Of a stretch of 35,839 nucleotides of DNA, positions 22,183 to 30,655 are shown piece by piece. The position numbers and the translations under genes are program-made. The stretch's first letter is position 1. Every line of letters begins with the position of its first letter. The DNA is from Streptomyces spinoverrucosus (GTDB lineage Bacteria; Actinomycetota; Actinomycetes; Streptomycetales; Streptomycetaceae): the NCBI RefSeq assembly GCF_006539505.1, contig NZ_BJND01000031.1, forward strand, positions 1-35,839, written 5' to 3'. The notes beneath the pieces are model-generated. The model was not told the DNA's origin, ran no database searches, and worked only from the letters and a program-made list of their open reading frames with translations.

Positions 22183-23250
22183 TCACTCGTACTCGGTCCC
22201 GCCCTTCCGCGTCAGATACGCCGGGCTCACCGCCTTCGCGATCGCCCGCCCTCCGGTCACCGGGCTGTACCGCTCCACGGCCGGACGTATCACCACGCCC
22301 TCCCGCAGATGCAGCTCCCGCCCGGACACCGTCTCGCGGCCGGAGGCGAACTCCAGCACCCGTTCGATGTCGTACGCCCCGGCGAACAGCCGCGGCACCA
22401 ACGGCAGCTCCCCGCCGACCAGTTCCGCCGCGTCCAGCCACCGCACCTGCCCGTCGATCTCCGCGGACACGTCGAACACGGCGTACCCGAGGGTGTCGCG
22501 TCGCCCGTCCGCGCCGTACGTCAGGTCCTGCACCCCCGCGCCGAATACCTCACCGAAGATGCCGACCCGCCGCGCCCCCAGCCGCTCGGCGAGCCGCGCC
22601 GCGACCTCGGCGACGCCGTGCCCGCGCACCGCGCGCCAGTACAGATTGCGCGGGTCCTCCTGCAGCGCCAGCGACTTCGCCCCGAAGCCCTTGGAGGAGA
22701 CGAACACCCGGTCCTCGTCCGCGAAATACGTCACCAGGCACGCCGAACCGTGCAGCTTCTCGGTCAGTACCACCGGCTCACCGGGCGTGAAGATGTCCGG
22801 ATAGCGCTGGACGTTCTCGATGTCGACCCAGGGCAGCAGGTCGGGCGCGGACTCGATGTCGCCGTTCATCGTGGGCGGTACCGGCGGCACCCACTTGGTG
22901 ATGCCCAGCAGCTCCGCGAAGTCGGTCCCGTCCGCCGCGGCAGCCGCCAGGTCGACGTCCGCCAGCGCCTTCGGGCGGCACACGATGCCCTGCGACAGCT
23001 CACCACGCAGCCGTACCGCTTTGACCCGGTCCGCCCTGCTGCCCGCCAGTCGCCCGGTCAGCCCCAGCTCCTCGATCAGCTCGGCCGGGAGCACGGCCTG
23101 CTCGGGGATGTAGACCGCGGCATCGCCGGTGCGGTACGCACCCTTGGCGACGACGGCTCGGTACAGGCCCACCTGGGCCAGGTCGAGCGCATCGGCGTTG
23201 GGATGCTCGTGGACGGTCAGCACTTCGGCGGTGACGCGCAGCGTCGACAT
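22183..23250 (-). CDS. ATP-dependent RNA ligase of the Deinococcus (DraRnl, Rnl5) type
   Basis: A 355-residue nucleotidyltransferase. It has an N-terminal OB-like domain (MSTLRVTAEVLTVHEHPNAD to about residue 110) as in Deinococcus radiodurans RNA ligase. The ligase core follows: motif I E-K165-LHGSA with the AMP-accepting lysine, motif III IFGEVFG (E234), motif IV REGVVIRP (E317) and motif V AIAKAVSPAY (K339). All key residues are present, so it should be active. The family seals 3'-OH/5'-phosphate nicks, in DraRnl at an RNA 3' end next to RNA or DNA; the cellular purpose is unknown and may be repair. It ends in the 383-base region behind soxR. A zinc-ribbon gene follows its start region on the same strand 163 bases upstream. 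Confidence 0.9.
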   Translation of the reverse strand: MSTLRVTAEVLTVHEHPNADALDLAQVGLYRAVVAKGAYRTGDAAVYIPEQAVLPAELIEELGLTGRLAGSRADRVKAVRLRGELSQGIVCRPKALADVDLAAAAADGTDFAELLGITKWVPPVPPTMNGDIESAPDLLPWVDIENVQRYPDIFTPGEPVVLTEKLHGSACLVTYFADEDRVFVSSKGFGAKSLALQEDPRNLYWRAVRGHGVAEVAARLAERLGARRVGIFGEVFGAGVQDLTYGADGRRDTLGYAVFDVSAEIDGQVRWLDAAELVGGELPLVPRLFAGAYDIERVLEFASGRETVSGRELHLREGVVIRPAVERYSPVTGGRAIAKAVSPAYLTRKGGTEYE

Positions 23251-23413
23251 GGGGTCCCCTCGGTTGCTCAGCTGGGTTTCATCGCCTCCAACTGTCCGTA
23301 ACCGAAAAGGGTGGTGCGACCCGTTTACCGGCTGCTACCGTCGCTCGGCGCCCGGCCCGCGCCGTCGGGATCGGGAACGGTGCGGCATCCCCTTCGCACC
23401 GCTCCCTCATGAA

Positions 23414-24016
23414 CTAGGCGGACATCAGCAGCCGTTCGCGCCTGGCGTACGCCAGGGCCTCGGGGGTGAGCACGGGGCGCGGGACGAGGATTCCGCAGTC
23501 CGTGCAGACCGGGCCCGATGACGGCTCGTGGTCCAGGTCGTACTTCCACAGCAGGCGCTCCCCGTCACACACGGGGCACGCCGATCCGGGCTCGCGCTCC
23601 AGCGCGGCGATCAGTCGCCGCAGCACCTCCGCCAGTGGCTCGTCCGGGTGCACCTCGGGGTCGTCGCACCAGGCGACCCCGAACCCGCCCCAGGTCAGCC
23701 GGTGCCAGTCGTCCACCGTGCCCGGCCGGCGCAGCCCGTCGTGCTTCTCCTTCTTGCGGCGCTCGGCGAACTCGACCTCATAGGCCAGCCACACCGCCCG
23801 CGCCTCCTCCAGCTCCTCCAACGCGGCCACGAGCCGCGCCGGATCGGGAGAACGGTCCTCCGGGCCGAACCCGGCCCGGGTGCACAAGTGGTCCCACGTC
23901 GCCCGGTGCCCGTAGGGGGCGAACCGCTCAAGGCACTTGCGCAGCGAATAGCGCCGTAGCGCCAGATCGCACCGGGGGTCGCGTACCTGTCTCGCCAGAC
24001 TCCGGAAACCGGCCAT
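23414..24016 (-). CDS. Zinc-ribbon protein of unknown function
   Basis: A 200-residue protein. The C-terminal part has two cysteine pairs, CPVC and CTDC, about 25 residues apart, forming a likely zinc ribbon (near residues 145-175). The upstream part is helical and charged, with EELEEARAVWLAYEVEFAER and RRKKEKHDGLRR. I do not recognise a named family. GGAGGT nine bases before ATG 24016 gives a good start. It is upstream of the RNA ligase on the same strand, separated by 163 bases, so shared function is possible but not shown. It is divergent from the penicillin-acylase-family gene. Confidence 0.75.
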   Translation of the reverse strand: MAGFRSLARQVRDPRCDLALRRYSLRKCLERFAPYGHRATWDHLCTRAGFGPEDRSPDPARLVAALEELEEARAVWLAYEVEFAERRKKEKHDGLRRPGTVDDWHRLTWGGFGVAWCDDPEVHPDEPLAEVLRRLIAALEREPGSACPVCDGERLLWKYDLDHEPSSGPVCTDCGILVPRPVLTPEALAYARRERLLMSA

Positions 24017-24222
24017 CGCCCTGCACCTCCGTCACACCTGCACCTGTACTTCGGTCACTTCGGCGTCGTCGTACGGACGTCGCCGAATAGACGTATCGAC
24101 CAGCGATTCGGCTCCATCCGATGTCCTCCGTTGTCCTCCGTTGAAAGTGACGCATGTTCATCTTCAAAGCCGGGGATAACCGGCGGTAACGTCCGGCCCA
24201 CCCCATGTCGGGAGGAGCTGCC
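24017..24222. promoter_or_regulatory. Divergent promoter region with short repeats
   Basis: The 206 bases between the zinc-ribbon gene and the secreted acylase have lower G+C than the neighbours. TCCTCCGTTG is duplicated near 24124-24143. TTGAA and TTCAA arms lie around 24141-24173. GGGATAACCGGCGGTAACG follows. The acylase ribosome-binding site GGAGGAG is at 24211-24217. I cannot assign specific promoters. Confidence 0.4.
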
Positions 24223-27021
24223 ATGCCACGGCGCACCCCACGTAACGCGCTAGACAGACTGAGAACTCCCCACAGATCCCTCGGGTTCCTGAAGACCGCT
24301 TCCGTATGCGTCCTGATTGCCGGTCTTTTGTCCCCGCTTTCCCCAGCGGCGGCCGCCACGGCCGCCCCGGCCGCCGAAGCGGCGGTGGTCGACGACCACT
24401 GCGGCGGCCAGTGCGCGGACATCCTGCCGCCCGGCCAGAACGGCAACGCCACCCTCGCCCAGATCCTGCTCCACCAGGCCTTCGGCACCCAGCCCGCGCA
24501 CGCCGACGACCAGCTCGGCCCGTACGCGAACTTGGCCACCGGATACTCCGGCCTCACCGACTCCACCATCAGCACCTTCTTCAACGACGCGTCCTTCGGG
24601 GTCCCCGCCGACCAGGTGGCCTCCACCGTCCGTCCGGCCGGGCGCAGCGATGTGACGATCGTCCGCGACAAGAAGGCGGGCGTGCCGCACATCACCGGTA
24701 CCACTCGATACGGCACGGAGTTCGGCGCCGGCTATGCGGCCGCCGAGGACCGGCTGTGGCTGATGGACGTCTTCCGCCACGTCGGACGCGGACAGCTGAC
24801 CTCCTTCGCGGGCGGCGCCGCCTCCAACCAGGGCCTGGAGCAGCAGTTCTGGCGCAGCGCGCCCTACACCGAGGCCGACCTCCAGGCGCAGATAGACAAC
24901 GCCGTCGCCGCGCACGGCGAGCGCGGCCGGCAGGCACTGGCCGACGTCAACGCCTACGTCGACGGCATCAACGCCTATATCGACGCCTCCGACAGCGGCC
25001 GCTACTTCCCTGGCGAGTACGTCCTGACCGGCCACAAGGACTCCATCACCAACGCCGGCACCATCGAGAAGTTCAAGCCCACCGACCTGGTCGCCCTGGC
25101 CTCCGTGATCGGCGCGCTGTTCGGCGCGGGCGGCGGAGGCGAGGTCAACAACGCGCTCTCGCTGCTCGCCGCGCAGTCCAAGTACGGCGTGGCGGAGGGC
25201 ACCCGGGTGTGGGAGTCCTTCCGGATGCGCAACGACCCCGAGGCCGTCCTCACCGTCCACGACGGCAGCTATCCGTACGGCCAGAAGCCCGCCGACCCGC
25301 AGGGCACGGCCCTGCCCGACGCCGGTTCGGTGACCCAGGAACAGCTGGTGTACGACCGTACGGGCAGCGCGGCTTCGTCAAGCGCCACGGACGCCTCGGC
25401 CGACGCCGCCGCGGACGCCGTCACCTCCGCCCGGCGCGGAATGTCCAACGCGCTGGTGGTGAGCGGCGAGCACACCGCGAGCGGCCATCCGATCGCCGTC
25501 TTCGGCCCGCAGACCGGCTACTTCGCCCCGCAGCTGCTGATGCTCCAGGAGATCCAGGGCCCCGGCATCAGCGCCCGCGGCGCCTCCTTCGCGGGCCTGA
25601 GCTTCTACGTCGAACTGGGCCGGGGCCAGGACTACGCCTGGAGCGCGACCACCTCCGGCCAGGACATCATCGACACCTACGCCGTCGAACTCTGCCAGGA
25701 CGACTACCACTACCTCTACCGCGGCACCTGCACGCCGATGGAGAAGGTCGAGCAGAAGAACGCCTGGAAGCCCACCGTGGCCGACGGGACGGCGGAGGGG
25801 TCGTACACCATGCGCGTCTGGCGGACCGAGTACGGCCCCGTCACCCATCGCGCGACCGTCGGCGGCAAGAAGGTCGCCTACACCACCCTGCGCTCGTCCT
25901 TCCTGCACGAGGCCGACTCGATCATCGGCTTCCAGATGCTGAACGACCCGGATTACGTGACGGGCCCCGAGAGCTTCCAGAGGGCGGTGCAGAACATCAA
26001 CTACACCTTCAACTGGTTCTACGCCGACTCCGAGCACACCGCGTACTACAACAGCGGCGACAACCCGGTCCGCGCGAACGGCGTCGACGCGGAGTTCCCG
26101 GTGTGGGCGCGGCCGGCGTACGAGTGGCGGAACTGGAACCCGGACACCAACACCGCCTCCTACACCCCGCCGTCCCAGCATCCGAACTCGATCGACCAGG
26201 ACTACTACATCTCCTGGAACAACAAGCAGGCCGAGGACTACGCGGCCGCGCCCTGGGGCAACGGGTCGGTGCACCGCGGCAATCTGCTCGACGACCGGGT
26301 GAAGCGGCTCGTCGAGGACGGGGGCGTGACACGGGCCTCGCTGGTCAAGGCGATGGCCGAGGCGGGACTCGCCGATCTGCGGGCCGAGGATGTCCTGCCG
26401 AAGCTGCTGAAGGTGATCAACAGCTCGCCGGTGACCGATACGGCGGCCGCGGCGGCGGTGAGCAAGCTCTCGGAATGGGTGTCGGCGGGCTCCCGGCGTA
26501 CGGAGACCTCGGCGGGTTCGAAGACATACGCCCACGCCGACGCGATCCGCATCCTGGACGCCTGGTGGCCGCTGCTGGTGAAGGCCGAGTTCGAACCCGG
26601 CCTGGGCAGCGACCTGTTCTCCGCGATCACCGCCAACCTGCCGGTCGACGAGTCCCCGTCCGCCGCCCACGGCCCGACCGGCTCACACGCCGGAAGCGCC
26701 TTCCAGTACGGGTGGTGGAGCTATGTCGACAAGGACATTCGTACGCTGCTCGGTGAGCAGGTCCAGGGGCCGCTCGCCCGCACCTACTGCGGCGACGGCA
26801 GCCTCAGCGCCTGCCGGGACACGCTGATCAGCACCCTGAAGGAGGCCGCGGGCCGGACCGCCGCCCAGGTCTACCCCGGCGACGACCAGTGCGGGGCGGG
26901 CGATCAGTGGTGTGCCGACTCGGTCATCCACCGTCCGCTGGGCGGGATCGGGCACGGAAAGATCAGCTGGCAGAACCGGCCGACGTACCAGCAGGTCGTG
27001 GAGTTCACGTCCCACAGGTGA
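24223..27021 (+). CDS. Secreted penicillin-acylase-family N-terminal-nucleophile hydrolase
   Basis: A 932-residue precursor. An N-terminal signal peptide (hydrophobic core VCVLIAGLLSPLSPAAAA) directs export. The alpha-chain region has GVPHITGTTRYGTEFGAGYA and EDRLWLMDVFRHVGRGQL. A spacer rich in Ala, Ser and Asp follows. S408 in RRGMSNALVVSG is the expected beta-chain nucleophile after self-cleavage. The beta chain shows QEIQGPGISARGASFAGL and AYTTLRS-like blocks typical of the family. Such enzymes hydrolyse amide bonds of acylated compounds: beta-lactams, acyl-homoserine lactones, cyclic lipopeptides. The residue before the nucleophile is Met, not the common Gly. ATG 24223 is preferred over 24205 because GGAGGAG lies between them. 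Confidence 0.88.
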   Translation: MPRRTPRNALDRLRTPHRSLGFLKTASVCVLIAGLLSPLSPAAAATAAPAAEAAVVDDHCGGQCADILPPGQNGNATLAQILLHQAFGTQPAHADDQLGPYANLATGYSGLTDSTISTFFNDASFGVPADQVASTVRPAGRSDVTIVRDKKAGVPHITGTTRYGTEFGAGYAAAEDRLWLMDVFRHVGRGQLTSFAGGAASNQGLEQQFWRSAPYTEADLQAQIDNAVAAHGERGRQALADVNAYVDGINAYIDASDSGRYFPGEYVLTGHKDSITNAGTIEKFKPTDLVALASVIGALFGAGGGGEVNNALSLLAAQSKYGVAEGTRVWESFRMRNDPEAVLTVHDGSYPYGQKPADPQGTALPDAGSVTQEQLVYDRTGSAASSSATDASADAAADAVTSARRGMSNALVVSGEHTASGHPIAVFGPQTGYFAPQLLMLQEIQGPGISARGASFAGLSFYVELGRGQDYAWSATTSGQDIIDTYAVELCQDDYHYLYRGTCTPMEKVEQKNAWKPTVADGTAEGSYTMRVWRTEYGPVTHRATVGGKKVAYTTLRSSFLHEADSIIGFQMLNDPDYVTGPESFQRAVQNINYTFNWFYADSEHTAYYNSGDNPVRANGVDAEFPVWARPAYEWRNWNPDTNTASYTPPSQHPNSIDQDYYISWNNKQAEDYAAAPWGNGSVHRGNLLDDRVKRLVEDGGVTRASLVKAMAEAGLADLRAEDVLPKLLKVINSSPVTDTAAAAAVSKLSEWVSAGSRRTETSAGSKTYAHADAIRILDAWWPLLVKAEFEPGLGSDLFSAITANLPVDESPSAAHGPTGSHAGSAFQYGWWSYVDKDIRTLLGEQVQGPLARTYCGDGSLSACRDTLISTLKEAAGRTAAQVYPGDDQCGAGDQWCADSVIHRPLGGIGHGKISWQNRPTYQQVVEFTSHR

Positions 27022-27048
27022 GCCGGTTTTCCGCGCACAGGTGATCTC

Positions 27049-28368
27049 TCATGCGGCGGCGGGTCTGCCGATGCGGCCCGCCGCCAGCACGACCTGCGCC
27101 AACTCCCGGTGCACGATGTCGCTGTGCGCCCCGGCCGGCGGCCCGCCCCGGCGGACCACCGCCGCCGCGTCGACGTTGACGCACCCGGCGGCGGGCAGCC
27201 CCTTGCGCAGCGCGTCGGCCAGGGTGCACGCGCGCGTGCCCGGCACCGCCCGGATGCCGCCGAACCCCATCGCACCCCACCTCTCGCCCAGCACCCGCCC
27301 GAGATCCAGACCCGCGGCGACCCCTTGATCGTCGCCCGCCATCCGCGAAGCCAGCGGATAGAACGTGCCGAGGGCCGCGTCATGGCGGGAGTGACAGCAC
27401 ACGAGGGGCCCGTCGACACGGTTGTACTGGCCCTGCAGCATCCCTCCCGCGCGCGTGTCGTGCGGCAGTCGGGCCGCGAACGCGTAGTGCGAGAAGGCGC
27501 CCTGGAGCAGCGTCACGGACTTGACCGTCCGCACGCCCTCGGGCAGCCCGCGCAGTGCGAACGACACCAGCCGCGCCCCGAAGCTGTGCCCGACCAGATG
27601 CACCCGCACCCCGGGCGCCGCCGCGGCGAGTTGCCCGACCACCCGGCCCAGCCCCCGCTCGCCCACCGTCCCGGCGCGGCGCTTCATCGCGTAGTACGTC
27701 GCCTGCCGCAGCAGTTCCTGCGCGCCGTCCCACGGGTTGGGCAACGAGAAGGCCGGTGACTGGCGGGCCAGCGCCGCCGCGAACTCCTCGCACACCGCCG
27801 CCACCGGCGCCGAGAACATGCCCGGCTCGTCCTGCGGCACGCCCTCCGCCAGCGTGTCCGCCCCGAACAGCGCCTGCGGCCCCGGCGGCACCACCTCCAC
27901 CAGCAGCCGCACCAGCCGCCCGAACTCTTCCAATTCGGCGTCCTGGCGCGGCTGCTGGTCCAGCAGCCGGGCGAGCTGGTCGATCACCGTCGCCCGCCCC
28001 GGAAACGTCTCCAGCAGCGCGTGCCGGGTGTCCTTGTCCAGCGCCGGCGGGCGCGGCAGCTCGGCCGCCACGGTCCGCGGGAAGTTCGGGATCGGCTCGT
28101 CCGCGAACCGCATCGACGGCCAGAGCACCCCCACGTACCCGATCCGGGCCTTCGGCGCGAGGCCCGGGATCGGGGCGAAGAAGGCGCTGCACAGCCGGGT
28201 GGCGCCCGGGCGGTCGTTGTTCCAGCCGTGCGCGAACACGATCAGATCGCGCACGCCGCGGTCCGTCACGCCGGCGACCAGCCGGTCCCGCTGCCGGCCG
28301 TGCACGTCGCCGTCCGCGTCGAAGGTCAGCTCCCAGTACGGAGTCACGCTCATTGCCGGATCCGCCAT
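27049..28368 (-). CDS. Alpha/beta-hydrolase-fold serine hydrolase
   Basis: A 439-residue protein with an oxyanion-type segment LIVFAHGWNNDRPGATR near residue 45 and the nucleophile elbow HLVGHSFGARLVSFAL with Ser near residue 263. PLVCCHSRHDAALGTFYPLA could supply an acid residue, and a late GAHSDIVHRELAQ could supply the histidine. No signal peptide is visible, so it may be cytoplasmic. It looks like a lipase/esterase-type member, but the substrate is unknown. ATG 28368 is preceded by GGGGG; ATG 28353 is possible. It is convergent with the acylase (27 bases apart) and lies 87 bases behind the NamZ-like gene on the same strand. Confidence 0.8.
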   Translation of the reverse strand: MADPAMSVTPYWELTFDADGDVHGRQRDRLVAGVTDRGVRDLIVFAHGWNNDRPGATRLCSAFFAPIPGLAPKARIGYVGVLWPSMRFADEPIPNFPRTVAAELPRPPALDKDTRHALLETFPGRATVIDQLARLLDQQPRQDAELEEFGRLVRLLVEVVPPGPQALFGADTLAEGVPQDEPGMFSAPVAAVCEEFAAALARQSPAFSLPNPWDGAQELLRQATYYAMKRRAGTVGERGLGRVVGQLAAAAPGVRVHLVGHSFGARLVSFALRGLPEGVRTVKSVTLLQGAFSHYAFAARLPHDTRAGGMLQGQYNRVDGPLVCCHSRHDAALGTFYPLASRMAGDDQGVAAGLDLGRVLGERWGAMGFGGIRAVPGTRACTLADALRKGLPAAGCVNVDAAAVVRRGGPPAGAHSDIVHRELAQVVLAAGRIGRPAAA

Positions 28369-28455
28369 GACAGGCCCCCAAGTCCCCCAAGCGGTGCGAT
28401 GCGGTCGCATCGTCCTGCTAACGGGCCTGCTTGGCCATACGTCATGGCGTGCGGC

Positions 28456-29697
28456 TCAGCGATAGAGGAGGTACTGCTTCCGGGTCTTCCGGAACGCCGC
28501 AAGCTCCCGCTGCCAGCCCGCCACCACGTCGTCGGTGGACGCCCCGGAGTCGATCATCGTGCGGACGAGTGTGGAGCCGGTGAGCTTGTCGATCCAGTTG
28601 TCCGAGCGCCAGGCGAAGCCGCTCCAGGTCCGCTGGGCGGTGATCAGGAGGCCGATGCCGGTGCGGACCGGGTCGAACGCCGTCCTGTCGTGCACATGGA
28701 GCTGTACGCCGCCGATGGTCTTGCCCTGGAACTTGGAAAAGGTGGGCGCGAAGTACGCCTCCCTGAAGTGCACGCCAGGCAGGTCGAGTTCGTTCGCCGC
28801 CTCGGCCCACCGGCGGTCGATGCCGTCCGCGCCGAGCAGTTCGAAGGGGCGGGTGGTGCCGCGGCCCTCGGAGAGGTTGGTGCCCTCGAAGAGACACGTG
28901 CCCGGGTACACCACAGCGGTGTCCGGCGTGGGCATGTTGGGGCTCGGCGGCACCCATGGCAGGCCGGAGGCGTCGTAGAAGTCCGACCGCCGCCATCCGG
29001 TCATGCGGACGGTGTCCAGGGGCACCGGCGAGGTCAGGAACTCCCCGTTGAACAGCAGCGCCAGCTCCGCGACCGTCATGCCGTGCGCCTGCGAGATCGG
29101 CTGCCGGCCGACGAACGTGGCGAACTCCTTGTGCAGCACCGGGCCTTCGGCCGATCTGCCGGTCACCGGGTTCGGCCGGTCGAGTACGACGACGCGCTTG
29201 CCCGCGAGCCGGGCCGCGTCCATGCAGTCGTACAGGGTCCAGATGTACGTGTAGAAGCGTGCGCCCACGTCCTGGATGTCGAAGACGATCGTGTCCACGC
29301 CGGACGCCGTGAAGATGTCGGCCAGCGGCTGACCGCTCTTGCCGTATGTGTCGTAGACGGGCAGGCCGGTCGCCGGGTCGTCGTAGCGGCCTTCGGAGCC
29401 GCCGGCCTGTGCGGTGCCGCGGAAGCCGTGCTCCGGGCCGAAGACGGCGGTGAGGTTCACACGGTCGTCGGCGTGCATCACGTCGACGATGTGGCGTACG
29501 TCCCTGGTGACGCCGGTCGGGTTGGTGACGACGCCGACGCGGTCGCCGTCGAGGAGGGCGTAGCCGTCCTCTGCGAGGCGCTCGAACCCGGTACGGAGGC
29601 GGTGACTGTGGCCTGTTTCCTTGGCGGCTGCAGGAGTGGAGGAGGCCGCCGTCAGGGCGGCCGTTGCTGCGAGCAGACTTCGTCTGGGAAGGCGCAT
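28456..29697 (-). CDS. namZ: Secreted exo-beta-N-acetylmuramidase NamZ-like (DUF1343, GH171)
   Basis: A 413-residue protein with an N-terminal signal (RRSLLAATAALTAASSTPAAA, here with the twin Arg in LPRRSLL, so Sec or Tat export). Family motifs are VGVVTNPTGVTRD, VFGPEHGFRG, FDIQDVGARFYTYIWTL, VLDRPNP and LFEGTNLSEGRGTTRPFE. NamZ of Bacillus subtilis, the founding GH171 member, removes terminal MurNAc from peptidoglycan fragments, so this enzyme likely recycles cell-wall material outside the cytoplasm. Length and motifs are complete. The start at 29697 is natural for the signal peptide. Its promoter region holds a common Streptomyces repeat. Confidence 0.88.
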   Translation of the reverse strand: MRLPRRSLLAATAALTAASSTPAAAKETGHSHRLRTGFERLAEDGYALLDGDRVGVVTNPTGVTRDVRHIVDVMHADDRVNLTAVFGPEHGFRGTAQAGGSEGRYDDPATGLPVYDTYGKSGQPLADIFTASGVDTIVFDIQDVGARFYTYIWTLYDCMDAARLAGKRVVVLDRPNPVTGRSAEGPVLHKEFATFVGRQPISQAHGMTVAELALLFNGEFLTSPVPLDTVRMTGWRRSDFYDASGLPWVPPSPNMPTPDTAVVYPGTCLFEGTNLSEGRGTTRPFELLGADGIDRRWAEAANELDLPGVHFREAYFAPTFSKFQGKTIGGVQLHVHDRTAFDPVRTGIGLLITAQRTWSGFAWRSDNWIDKLTGSTLVRTMIDSGASTDDVVAGWQRELAAFRKTRKQYLLYR

Positions 29698-29740
29698 GGA
29701 GGCACGGTATGGCTCCCGCAGGTTGTTCGGAAGGTGCGGG

Positions 29741-29805
29741 CCGTCTGTGGCTTGTCGCGCCCACGCGGCGGAGCCGCATATCGATACAGCCCCGCGCCCC
29801 TGGGT
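29741..29805. repeat. Common Streptomyces intergenic repeat, variant
   Basis: It contains TGTGGCTTGTCGCGC, CACGCGGCGGAGCCGCATAT and CCCCGCGCCCCTG. I recognise this block from many Streptomyces intergenic regions. Its outer parts are the reverse complement of the repeat at 16971-17008, here with an insert in the middle. It lies between namZ and the SDR operon promoter. Confidence 0.55.
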
Positions 29806-29830
29806 CGGCCGCCGTACCCTTCCTCAACAC

Positions 29831-29848
29831 ATACCGACCGGTTAGTCT
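29831..29848. promoter_or_regulatory. Operator site C of the ACCGACCGGTCGGT family
   Basis: ATACCGACCGGTTAGTCT matches the consensus at 15 of 18 positions with a perfect left half. TAGTCT at 29843-29848 may be the -10 box. The SDR start at 29891 is 42 bases downstream, and the TetR encoded in this operon is the likely ligand-responsive repressor. Confidence 0.65.
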
Positions 29849-29890
29849 GGCCCCCGCGGGGGCAGAGTCGTGGCGTGTCGAAGGAGGCCG

Positions 29891-30655
29891 ATGGTGGGAG
29901 CCGTGCAGGGTGCCGGAGTGGTCGTCACCGGGGCAGGGGGCGGGATCGGGGCCGCGTTGGCCCGCCGGTTCGCCGCCGAGGGCGGTCGGGTCGTGGTCAA
30001 CGACCTGGACGCGGGCAAGGCCAAGGCCGTCGCCGACGAGATTGGCGGCATCGCCGTTCCCGGCGACGCCTCCGCGATCGTTGCCGAGGCCAAGGATGCG
30101 CTCGGCGGGGTCGTGGACGTGTACTGCGCCAACGCCGGGGTCGGTTCCGGCGGTTCCGAGGCGGCCCCGGAGGAGGTCTGGGCGCTGGCCTGGGACGTCA
30201 ATGTGATGGCGCACGTGCGGGCCGCCCAGGCGCTGCTCCCCGACTGGCTGGAGCGGGGCAGCGGGCGGTTCGTGTCCACCGTGTCGGCCGCCGGGCTGCT
30301 CACCATGATCGGTGCCGCGCCCTACAGCGTCACCAAGCACGGCGCCTACGCCTTCGCGGAGTGGCTGTCCCTGACGTACCGCCACCGGGGTGTGAAGGTG
30401 CACGCCATCTGCCCGCAGGGCGTGCGCACCGACATGCTCGACGCCACCGGCAGCGCGGGCGACCTTGTGCTGGTGCCGACCGCGATCGAGCCGCAGGACG
30501 TGGCGGACGCGCTGTTCAAGGGGATCGAGGAGGACCGGTTCCTGATCCTGCCGCACCCCGAGGTCGCCGGGTACTACGAGGCCAGGGCCGCCGATCCGGA
30601 CCGCTGGCTGACGAACATGAACCACCTCCAGCAGAAGTGGGAGGCGGCCCAGTGA
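29891..30655 (+). CDS. Short-chain dehydrogenase/reductase, LvaD-like role proposed
   Basis: A 254-residue classical SDR. The cofactor motif VVTGAGGGIGAALARRF is near residues 10-26. ANAGV follows, and the catalytic residues are S132, Y145 and K149 (YSVTK). VVNDLD after strand 2 suggests NAD(H). AAGGAGG at 29881-29887 gives an excellent start. The next gene, an acyl-CoA ligase, overlaps by four bases (GTGA), and the TetR gene follows. In the P. putida levulinate operon an SDR (LvaD) reduces the 4-keto acyl-CoA to the 4-hydroxyacyl-CoA. The gene company here supports the same role, but it is an inference. Confidence 0.9.
   Translation: MVGAVQGAGVVVTGAGGGIGAALARRFAAEGGRVVVNDLDAGKAKAVADEIGGIAVPGDASAIVAEAKDALGGVVDVYCANAGVGSGGSEAAPEEVWALAWDVNVMAHVRAAQALLPDWLERGSGRFVSTVSAAGLLTMIGAAPYSVTKHGAYAFAEWLSLTYRHRGVKVHAICPQGVRTDMLDATGSAGDLVLVPTAIEPQDVADALFKGIEEDRFLILPHPEVAGYYEARAADPDRWLTNMNHLQQKWEAAQ

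Noticed and set aside
28021..30651. A very long plus-strand open frame running into the acyl-CoA ligase
   Set aside because: The upstream part is the GC-rich shadow of the minus-strand hydrolase and namZ genes; the ligase starts at GTG 30652, overlapping the SDR stop.
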